From the NCBI GenBank assembly GCA_937913075.1, contig CALEPU010000119.1, positions 1 through 9,211 on the forward strand: 9,211 bases of DNA, written 5' to 3'. How positions within the stretch are numbered: position 1 is the stretch's first letter; the number at the start of each line of letters is the position of its first letter. A program made the translations under genes and the position numbers. The DNA comes from an uncultured Clostridia bacterium (GTDB lineage: Bacteria; Bacillota; Clostridia; Christensenellales; CAG-138). The notes under the pieces were generated by a model. It did no database searches, had not been told where the DNA came from, and saw nothing but the letters and a program-made list of their open reading frames with translations. This document shows positions 1 to 5,540 of the stretch, piece after piece.

Positions 1-50
1 GTATTATTAAATAAAAATTGGTATAAGAAAAATTTATTAATATTCCGAAC

Positions 51-86
51 AAAAAACGACTAAATCTTTTAAATTAAGTCGTTTTT
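51..86 (-). terminator. Rho-independent terminator of the tetR gene
   Basis: AAAAACGACT at 52-61 pairs perfectly with AGTCGTTTTT at 77-86. Read leftward, the stem is followed by a run of six T (complement of A51-A56). The TetR stop codon (69-71) lies in the loop, so the terminator overlaps the gene end. With A and T runs on both sides it could also stop rightward transcription. Confidence 0.8.
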
Positions 87-680
87 AAATAGATTTTTAA
101 TATTATCAATTACTAGATTAGCCATTAAATCATAATTCATATCATTATGTTTATGATAAGTAACTTCGTGACATAAATTATCAATTAATCCAATCATTAT
201 ATGAACTTTTTCGTAAAGATTATCATCTTTAAAATTGTTATTTTGTAGTACTTCTTTAATTGCATTAGTCATTTCTAATTCTCTTTTATAATAGTATTCA
301 GCAACCTTCTTATCGGAATGAACCATTGACATTATTTCTTCATGAGCTACAGTAGAAACTTTTTGATTGTTGATATAATGTTTAATCATTTGATTAAGAA
401 ATTTATCAAAATCTTTTTTATCAAATTTGATATTCTTAGTTTTAAGCATAGGAAAGAATATATCATTGCCATATTTTTCTAATCCCTCAATCAATATGTC
501 ATATTTATCTTTAAAGTATTGATATACAATTCCTGTAGAAACACTAGCTTCTTTAGCAATTTCAGCAGTATTTGTATTGTAATATCCGTTTTCACATATT
601 AAATTAAAACCAACTTCAATTATTTTTTCTTTTTTTTCTATTGCTCTTTGTTGTTTTGGCTCTCTAATATTATCAATCAT
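69..680 (-). CDS. TetR/AcrR-family transcriptional regulator
   Basis: A 203-residue protein of normal TetR length. The N-terminus has the family's helix-turn-helix DNA-binding domain: a lysine-rich helix 1 with KIIEVGFNLICENGYYNTNT (19-38), then AEIAKEASVSTGIVYQYFKDK (39-59), where the recognition helix ends in the typical YQYFKDK. The remaining ~140 residues are the helical ligand-binding and dimerisation region, which is not recognisable at sequence level, so the effector is unknown. I chose the ATG at 680 because GAGGTG (692-687) lies 6 nt upstream. An earlier ATG at 710 would fall upstream of the predicted transcription start. Such regulators usually repress an adjacent, often divergent, efflux or metabolic gene, but nothing suitable is present here. 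The gene is extremely AT-rich, unlike everything from about position 780 onward, so it probably comes from a different genome or a transferred segment. Confidence 0.9.
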   Translation of the reverse strand: MIDNIREPKQQRAIEKKEKIIEVGFNLICENGYYNTNTAEIAKEASVSTGIVYQYFKDKYDILIEGLEKYGNDIFFPMLKTKNIKFDKKDFDKFLNQMIKHYINNQKVSTVAHEEIMSMVHSDKKVAEYYYKRELEMTNAIKEVLQNNNFKDDNLYEKVHIMIGLIDNLCHEVTYHKHNDMNYDLMANLVIDNIKNLFKNDLI

Positions 681-700
681 GAAAGTCACCTCGTAAGAAG

Positions 701-709
701 AGTATACCA
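701..709 (-). promoter_or_regulatory. Extended -10 promoter of tetR
   Basis: On the minus strand TG-G-TATACT (709-701) is an extended -10 element one base from consensus. The expected transcription start is near 694, giving a very short leader that begins just before the ribosome binding site. No good -35 hexamer is visible 16-18 bp upstream, which is common for extended -10 promoters. Confidence 0.6.
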
Positions 710-727
710 TATTTTTTATAAATGTGG

Positions 728-761
728 TTACTATTCACAGCTAAAATCGGTGAATAAGTAA
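728..761. promoter_or_regulatory. Inverted repeat, candidate TetR operator
   Basis: TATTCAC (732-738) is mirrored perfectly by GTGAATA (750-756). The symmetry extends outward as TTAC (728-731) and GTAA (758-761) with one unpaired A (757), and the central spacer is 11 bp. It lies just upstream of the tetR promoter, where an autoregulatory or divergent operator would be expected. Assignment to this TetR protein is inferred from position only. Confidence 0.45.
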
Positions 762-778
762 TTAAAAACACATGAGCA

Positions 779-1636
779 ATGCAGCCGCGTAGCGGTAGTA
801 GAGCTCAAGCTGCTGGCCGTGCCAGCTTGCTGAGCACGGGCAAGGCGCAGAACGCAATGATGCCCTATATCACGTTCTTTACCGTTATAGGCGCGATCAT
901 GATAACAGCTCTTGTAATATTCCTGCTCACCGTCAACGAGCCTAAGTTTGTTAAAGAGATGGAGGAGGAGTCCAAACGCTACGGAGTCGACAACGGCGAG
1001 GACGATAATGGCGAGGGCTCGAGGAAGCTCTCCAAGGGTGAATTGACCTCGCTTATTTTGATACTCGCTTCCGTTGCGCTTTGGTTCTTCGGCTATAACG
1101 CCGTGACGAGCAAATACTCCGTATACGCGGGCAAGGTGCTGAACCTCGACTATAACATGACCCTCATAATAGCACAGGCTGCGGCGATAATCTCCTACCT
1201 GCCGGTCGGCATTATTTCCGGCAAGATAGGCAGGAAGAAGTCCATTTTGGCAGGCGTCGTGATGCTTGCGACCGCATTCTGTGTCGCCTCGTTCCTGAGA
1301 GCCGGCAGCAGCGCTCTTTTGATGAACTGCATGTTTGCTCTCGCCGGCATCGGCTGGGCGACCAGCAACGTCAACTCCTTCCCCATGGTCGTGGAGCTTG
1401 CAAAGGGCGGAACTGTCGGCAAATACACGGGCTATTACTACACCGCTTCAATGGCGGCGCAGGTGTTGACGCCGATACTCTCAGGCTTCCTTATGGACGC
1501 CTTCGGCATGAAGATACTGTTCCCCTATGCGACGGCGTTCGTCGCGCTGGCGTTCATAACCATGCTCTTCGTTAAGCACGGCGACAACAAGCCCACGGCA
1601 AGGCGCGGCTTGGAGGCATTGGACGTCGATGCCTGA
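779..1636 (+). pseudogene. MFS transporter, C-terminal half only (GPH/SLC45-like)
   Basis: The readable frame encodes 285 residues, but a full 12-helix MFS carrier of this type has about 430-480. Membrane segments correspond to helix 6 (about 29-51, ending in TVNEPK), a charged central loop (52-86), and helices 7-12 (about 88-265). The cytoplasmic MFS signature GKIGRKK lies at 148-154, and the helix 10 stretch GWATSNVNSFPMVVE (192-206) resembles sugar:cation symporters of the GPH/SLC45 type. Helices 1-5 are absent. The first 20 or so residues (rich in R, S, A, G) do not resemble a transporter and come from the composition junction, so the ATG at 779 is unlikely to be a real start, and no convincing ribosome binding site precedes it. 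The intact gene probably lay upstream in the source genome. Its end overlaps pcp by 8 bp, suggesting an operon. The substrate cannot be told. Classed as broken because the 5' half is missing; it may be intact in the organism if the contig is chimeric. Confidence 0.75.
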
Positions 1637-2237
1637 TATACTCGTTACAGCCTTCCGTCCCTTCGGCGGGGACGGGATAAACCCAACCGAGCGCATACTT
1701 TCCTCGCTGCCGGATGAGCTTGACGGCAAGCATATTTTTAAGCTGCTGCTGCCGGTGGAATTTGAGGAGGCGCCCCGCATGGCGGCAAGGTCGCTCATGC
1801 GTATTCGCCCGTCTGCCGTGGTCATGCTCGGTCAGGCGGGAGGCAGACGCGATATAACTCCGGAGCGCGTTGCGATAAATATTATGGACGCCTCCATTCC
1901 CGATAACGCAGGTTATGAACCGAAAGACGTCCCATTGGCTTCGGATGGGCCCGCGGCGTATTTCGCCACACTGCCGATAAAGCATATCGTCGAGCGGCTC
2001 AGATCGCAGGGTCTTTCCGCAGCGGTATCAAACAGCGCCGGCACCTACGTCTGCAACGCCCTGATGTACGGCGTGCTGCACGAAATCGCGCGGCGCGGAC
2101 TCGATATCAAGGCGGGCTTCGTACACTTTCCGTTCATCAGGGAGCAGGTCGAGGGCAGAGCCGACAGGCAGGGCGTCCCCTTCATTGAGCCGGAGGACGC
2201 GATAAGGGCCGCCCGCACTATTGTCGGGGCTCTGTAA
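1629..2237 (+). CDS. pcp: Pyroglutamyl-peptidase I (peptidase family C15)
   Basis: Cytosolic cysteine peptidase that removes N-terminal pyroglutamate (5-oxoproline) from peptides and proteins. The 202-residue length fits the family (about 200-215). Family signatures are all present: ILVTAFRPFGG (4-14), GQAGGRRDITPERVAIN (68-84) with catalytic Glu79, DASIPDNAG (87-95), VSNSAGTYVCNALMYG (133-148) with nucleophile Cys142, and GFVHFP (163-168) with His166. The spacing of the three residues matches the Glu81/Cys144/His168 triad of characterised Bacillus enzymes with a constant offset of two. The ATG at 1629 follows GGAGG (1612-1616) and overlaps the end of the MFS frame by 8 bp, so translation is probably coupled and the two were one operon. 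A role in salvage of pyroglutamyl peptides is the known family role; a link to the transporter's substrate is only an inference. No strong terminator follows. Confidence 0.95.
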   Translation: MPDILVTAFRPFGGDGINPTERILSSLPDELDGKHIFKLLLPVEFEEAPRMAARSLMRIRPSAVVMLGQAGGRRDITPERVAINIMDASIPDNAGYEPKDVPLASDGPAAYFATLPIKHIVERLRSQGLSAAVSNSAGTYVCNALMYGVLHEIARRGLDIKAGFVHFPFIREQVEGRADRQGVPFIEPEDAIRAARTIVGAL

Positions 2238-2265
2238 AATCTTTGTAAAAAATGCTTTTTCGCTA

Positions 2266-2294
2266 TTGGCATTTTGCGCGTTTTGAATTATGAT
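2266..2294 (+). promoter_or_regulatory. Sigma-A-type promoter of the ABC transporter gene
   Basis: TTGGCA (2266-2271), a 17-bp spacer, then TATGAT (2289-2294): each hexamer is one base from consensus and the spacing is optimal. The expected transcription start is near 2301, about 28 nt before the ATG at 2329. The weak AAAATGC/GCATTTT inverted repeat (2249-2255/2269-2275) overlaps the -35 box. Confidence 0.75.
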
Positions 2295-2324
2295 ATCTCC
2301 GTTTAAAAAATATAACGGAGATAT
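2293..2324. promoter_or_regulatory. Perfect 11-bp-arm palindrome over -10/start site and RBS
   Basis: ATATCTCCGTT (2293-2303) and AACGGAGATAT (2314-2324) are exact reverse complements separated by 10 nt. The left arm touches the -10 box and spans the predicted transcription start; the right arm contains the GGAG ribosome binding site (2317-2320). It therefore looks like a repressor operator. If transcription started further upstream it would instead be an RNA hairpin hiding the ribosome binding site. Confidence 0.6.
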
Positions 2325-2328
2325 TTTT

Positions 2329-4896
2329 ATGCTTGAATTAAAGGGAATTAAAAAGGATTACATATCCGGCAATCAAACGGTGCACGCACTAAGAGGCGTT
2401 TCCGTATCGCTCGAAAGGGGCGAGTTCGTTGCGGTGCTCGGTCCTTCCGGCTGCGGCAAGACCACGCTCCTCAATATCGTAGGCGGGCTTGACCGCTATA
2501 CCGAGGGCGACCTCATTATAAACGGCACTTCTACAAAGCGGTTCAAGGACGCGGATTGGGACAGCTACCGCAATCACAGCGTAGGCTTCGTTTTCCAAAG
2601 CTACAACCTCATACCGCATCAGACGGTGCTCAGCAACGTCGAGCTTGCGCTCACGCTCTCGGGTATTGGCAAGAGGGAGCGCCGCCGCCGTGCGGAGGCA
2701 GCCCTAAAAAAAGTGGGTCTTGCGGATCAGATGAGCAAAAAGCCCAATCAGCTCTCCGGCGGTCAGATGCAGAGGGTGGCGATAGCAAGGGCGCTCGTCA
2801 ACGATCCCGACATAATTCTCGCCGACGAGCCGACCGGCGCGCTTGACAGCGAAACGAGCGTGCAGGTGATGGAGCTCCTGCGTGAGGCGGCGGGGGATAA
2901 GCTTATTATTATGGTCACCCACAATGCCGAGCTTGCCGAGCTTTATGCCACGAGGATAATCCGCCTTTTAGACGGAGAGGTCATAAGCGACGAGACGAAC
3001 CCCAACGTGCAGCCTTCCGCAAGGTCACAGGAAGGTGAACCCTCCGCTGACTCCGGCAAAAAGCGCGTTTCGATGTCCTTCCTCACGGCGCTTTCGCTTT
3101 CTCTCAATAACCTAATGACAAAGAAGGGGCGCACTATACTCACGGCCTTCGCGGGCAGCATAGGCATAATAGGAATTGCGCTCATACTTTCCATATCCGA
3201 CGGCTTCCAGAATTATATCGACCGAGTGCAGCAGGATACCCTGTCAAACTATCCGCTGACTATCGAGAGCGAGGTCGTCGATATGTCCTCCTTCTTCCAA
3301 AACCGCATGGACAGTGACGGCGGGGAGCTGACCCCCGTTGAGGAGGGCAAGGTCTATTCCGACAGTACCATGGCGGAAAGCCTGCGTCTCATGAACGCCA
3401 ATACGCAGAAGAACGACCTCGCCGCCTTCAAGGAGTTTCTCGACTCCGGCGAAAGCGGAGCAGAGCAGTACGTCAGCTCCGTCCGATATTCGTACGACGT
3501 GCCTATTTACGTTTATAATCAAAACGCCGTCGGCGGCACAGCGCTCGTGAACCCCGGTCAGGTTTACGATAAGATGTTTGGCTCCACCTTCTCTTATATG
3601 ATGAATTTTACAAGCCGTGCGGAGGTTTTCAGCGAGATGGCTGACAGTCCGGAGCTGCTGGATACCCAGTTCGAGCTTTTGGGCGGGAGCCGCTGGCCCC
3701 AAAGCTACGACGAGATAGTGATAAGCGTCGGCAAGGACAACAGGATAGGTGATTTCGCGCTCTATACGCTCGGCATGCGCGATCAGGCCGAGCTTTCGGG
3801 GCTGATGCAGCGCGTGCTCGCGGGCGAGGACGTTGTAGAGGAGGAGCTTGTATTTACTTACGACGAGCTGCTTGACCTCACCTTCAAGCTGCTGCTGCCG
3901 ACCGATTATTTCGAGTATGACGACGCGGCAAACGCATGGCGCGATCTGCGCGAAAAAGAGGACTTCGATATCGACTCGCTCCTCGACGAAAAGGGCGTTA
4001 CGCTCAAGGTCGTCGGTATCATACGTCCTCGGCAGGATACCACCGCGACCGCTATGACGGGTACCGTATGCTATACCACAGCCCTTACCGAGCACGTGAT
4101 AAGCGCCGTCAATGCAAGCGATATAGTCAAGGCGCAGCTTGCCGAGCCCGAGGTCGACGTCTTCACGGGCGTCAGCTTCGAGCAGGAGCAGGCTATGGCG
4201 GAAGCCGCGCTTTCCTCCTACGGCGAGCTGGGCGGCATACCCACAGGCGCTGTCCCCGCGGGGCTTGCCGCCGCCTCCTATGATGGCAACCTCGAAAAGC
4301 TCGGCGTCGCAGACCCAGACGAGCCCTCGGCGATAGTATTCTATCCCTTCGATTTTGAGGCTAAGGAGCGCATTGCGGATATAATCAGCAACTATAACGA
4401 AGCGGCAAAGGCGGCGGGTGAGGATGCAAGGGTCATCACCTACACCGATTATGTAGGCACGCTCATGAGCTCCGTCAGCACCATAATAAACGTCATAAGC
4501 TACGTGCTTATAGCCTTCGTCGCGGTGTCGCTTGTGGTCTCTTCCATAATGATAGGCGTCATCACCAATATCTCCGTGCTCGAGCGCACAAAGGAAATAG
4601 GCGTGCTCCGCTCCATAGGCGCCTCCAAGCGCGACGTCTCCCGCGTGTTCAACGCCGAAACGCTCATAATAGGCTTCATCTCCGGCATACTGGGTCTTGG
4701 GCTTACCGAGCTTTTGATAATCCCCATCAACGCCATCATCTATAAGCTCGGCGGCATTAGAAACGTCGCCGCGCTCCCATGGGAGGGCGCCGTAATACTT
4801 CTTGCCATCAGTATGCTGCTTACCCTTATAGCCGGACTCATCCCGTCCAGAGCCGCCGCCAAGAAGGATCCGGTCGTGGCGCTGCGGACGGAGTGA
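2329..4896 (+). CDS. Fused ABC transporter ATPase-permease, MacB/FtsX type
   Basis: An 855-residue half-transporter that joins a LolD/MacB-like ATPase to an FtsX-type permease. The ATPase (1-225) has Walker A GPSGCGKT (38-45), Q-loop Gln90, signature LSGGQ (142-146), Walker B IILADEP (162-168) and switch His198, all intact. A linker (225-255) leads to membrane helix 1 (about 268-290), then an extracytoplasmic region of more than 400 residues (about 300-710), then three helices (about 717-745, 775-805, 818-845). The C-terminal permease ends with the conserved DPVVALR. The TKEIGVLRSIGASKRDV stretch between helices 2 and 3 is the typical coupling segment of FtsX/MacB permeases. The ATG at 2329 is chosen over one at 2290 because GGAG (2317-2320) precedes it by 8 nt and the upstream ATG lies inside the promoter -10. 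Such proteins dimerise and act as mechanotransmitters, often exporting peptides, lipoproteins or antibiotics, or controlling cell-wall enzymes. No accessory membrane-fusion protein or two-component system is adjacent, so the substrate is unknown. It is a single-gene transcription unit. Confidence 0.92.
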   Translation: MLELKGIKKDYISGNQTVHALRGVSVSLERGEFVAVLGPSGCGKTTLLNIVGGLDRYTEGDLIINGTSTKRFKDADWDSYRNHSVGFVFQSYNLIPHQTVLSNVELALTLSGIGKRERRRRAEAALKKVGLADQMSKKPNQLSGGQMQRVAIARALVNDPDIILADEPTGALDSETSVQVMELLREAAGDKLIIMVTHNAELAELYATRIIRLLDGEVISDETNPNVQPSARSQEGEPSADSGKKRVSMSFLTALSLSLNNLMTKKGRTILTAFAGSIGIIGIALILSISDGFQNYIDRVQQDTLSNYPLTIESEVVDMSSFFQNRMDSDGGELTPVEEGKVYSDSTMAESLRLMNANTQKNDLAAFKEFLDSGESGAEQYVSSVRYSYDVPIYVYNQNAVGGTALVNPGQVYDKMFGSTFSYMMNFTSRAEVFSEMADSPELLDTQFELLGGSRWPQSYDEIVISVGKDNRIGDFALYTLGMRDQAELSGLMQRVLAGEDVVEEELVFTYDELLDLTFKLLLPTDYFEYDDAANAWRDLREKEDFDIDSLLDEKGVTLKVVGIIRPRQDTTATAMTGTVCYTTALTEHVISAVNASDIVKAQLAEPEVDVFTGVSFEQEQAMAEAALSSYGELGGIPTGAVPAGLAAASYDGNLEKLGVADPDEPSAIVFYPFDFEAKERIADIISNYNEAAKAAGEDARVITYTDYVGTLMSSVSTIINVISYVLIAFVAVSLVVSSIMIGVITNISVLERTKEIGVLRSIGASKRDVSRVFNAETLIIGFISGILGLGLTELLIIPINAIIYKLGGIRNVAALPWEGAVILLAISMLLTLIAGLIPSRAAAKKDPVVALRTE

Positions 4897-4926
4897 ACCA
4901 AGCGCACAACTAAATACCGGAATTCA

Positions 4927-4944
4927 GGGGACCTTTTTGTCCCC
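4927..4944 (+). repeat. Small hairpin after the ABC gene
   Basis: GGGGAC (4927-4932) pairs with GTCCCC (4939-4944) around a CTTTTT loop, 30 nt past the ABC stop codon. There is no trailing T run, so it is more likely an mRNA 3'-end stabilising hairpin than a terminator by itself. Confidence 0.4.
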
Positions 4945-4955
4945 GCAGACCACTG

Positions 4956-4983
4956 ACAAAGCCCGCGACTTTGCGGGCTTTGT
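4956..4983 (+). terminator. Terminator hairpin of the ABC transporter gene
   Basis: ACAAAGCCCGC (4956-4966) and GCGGGCTTTGT (4973-4983) form a perfect 11-bp stem with a 6-nt loop, beginning 60 nt after the ABC stop. The A/T-rich stem base supplies part of the U tract in either direction, so it may act on both strands. Confidence 0.75.
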
Positions 4984-5112
4984 TGCGTATATCGGTTGTT
5001 CCCGGCAAAGACTTTAACGAAAAGAACGACGCCGCTGGGTCCCGTATCCCTGCGTCTCCGTCCCCTTTCACATCTCGCGCAGAGAGATATCTTCACTAAA
5101 TCCACCCATCAA

Positions 5113-5137
5113 AAACGCAAATCCATATTTTGCGTTT
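5113..5137 (-). terminator. Second leftward terminator-like hairpin
   Basis: AAACGCAAA (5113-5121) and TTTGCGTTT (5129-5137) form a perfect 9-bp stem with a 7-nt loop. Read leftward the stem ends in a short T run (complement of A111-A115 of the 5100s). It may serve as backup to the hairpin at 5154-5187. Confidence 0.45.
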
Positions 5138-5149
5138 CCCACCGCCATG

Positions 5150-5187
5150 AAAAAAGCGCCCTTTGTCTGCCGCAGCAAAAGGCGCTT
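5150..5187 (-). terminator. Rho-independent terminator of the carD-PIN/TRAM operon
   Basis: In the leftward RNA, 5187-5176 pairs with 5165-5154 in a 12-bp stem (AAGCGCC core) with one G-U pair, followed by six U (complement of A5150-A5155). On the plus strand the same pair is a C/A mismatch and there is no T run, so the direction is leftward. It lies about 350 nt beyond the PIN/TRAM stop, so the mRNA would carry the 5358-5540 frame. Confidence 0.75.
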
Positions 5188-5188
5188 C

Positions 5189-5217
5189 TTGCTATTTGGA
5201 AGCTGTTTTGCTATAAT
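5189..5217 (+). promoter_or_regulatory. Orphan rightward extended -10 promoter
   Basis: TTGCTA (5189-5194), a 17-bp spacer, then TG-C-TATAAT (5209-5217), a perfect extended -10. The expected start is near 5224. No plus-strand gene follows until 7416, so a transcript would be a small RNA or antisense to the 3' end of the leftward operon. Confidence 0.4.
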
Positions 5218-5357
5218 GTGCAGCGAAAAGAGAACAGCAGATCGCGTTTTTTCTGTAATCTGCTAACAATAAAGGCTGCATGTCGGCGCATGGCGAGCTC
5301 GGGGACTCTTCCTCATTTCCAATGAACGTCAACGGTATTTTTATTTGTTTTCTTTGG

Positions 5358-5540
5358 TCAAGAAAAGGGCAAAACAACGCCGAACCGTGTTGCGATATCT
5401 TCAAGTCCCTGCAAAATTTCCTCACGGGAAAATCCGCCGTTCTCAAGATCCTTATCCGTCATAGCGGAAAGATTCGAATAGAACTGTAAAGCCAATGCAC
5501 GGTATGCATCCGTTTCATTGCGCTTTGCTTGACGGAAGGC
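5358..5540 (-). pseudogene. 60-codon protein-like frame directly after the PIN/TRAM stop
   Basis: After the PIN/TRAM TGA (5541-5543) the same minus-strand frame stays open for 60 codons to a TGA at 5358-5360. The translation looks like real protein: it begins AFRQAKRNETDAYRALA (1-17), continues through QFYSNLSAMTDKDLENGG (19-36) and FSREEILQGLEDIATRF (37-53), and ends in VVLPFS. It is rich in acidic and amphipathic-helix patterns, unlike random frames nearby. It has no ATG before residue 27, the only early alternative start is TTG at residue 16, and there is no ribosome binding site. It could be the 3' remnant of a lost gene joined to the operon by deletion, an unannotated small gene with an unusual start, or a read-through extension. 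I do not recognise the family with confidence. TGA is clearly used as a stop by three neighbouring genes, so codon reassignment is unlikely. Confidence 0.45.

Larger units (their letters stand above)
4984..5357. other. Non-coding convergent intergenic region
   Basis: This stretch separates the convergent ABC and PIN/TRAM transcription units. I see no convincing gene: the open frames in it (for example 4996-5325 plus, 5192-5446 minus) lack ribosome binding sites, recognisable domains and protein-like composition. What it does hold is two leftward terminator-like hairpins (5113-5137 and 5154-5187), a rightward extended -10 promoter (5189-5217), and an AGCAGAT/ATCTGCT inverted repeat (5236-5242/5258-5264). 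Confidence 0.6.

Noticed and set aside
2249..2275. AAAATGC/GCATTTT inverted repeat as a terminator of pcp
   Set aside because: Mostly A-T pairs, a 13-nt loop and no T run after the stem; it overlaps the -35 box of the ABC promoter.
3244..4095. A 283-codon open frame on the minus strand inside the ABC gene
   Set aside because: It mirrors the codon periodicity of the real plus-strand gene, which has full domain content; it has no ribosome binding site and no recognisable domain.
4996..5325. A 109-codon plus-strand frame in the convergent intergenic region
   Set aside because: No ribosome binding site, it runs through two terminator hairpins and a promoter, and the translation is not protein-like.
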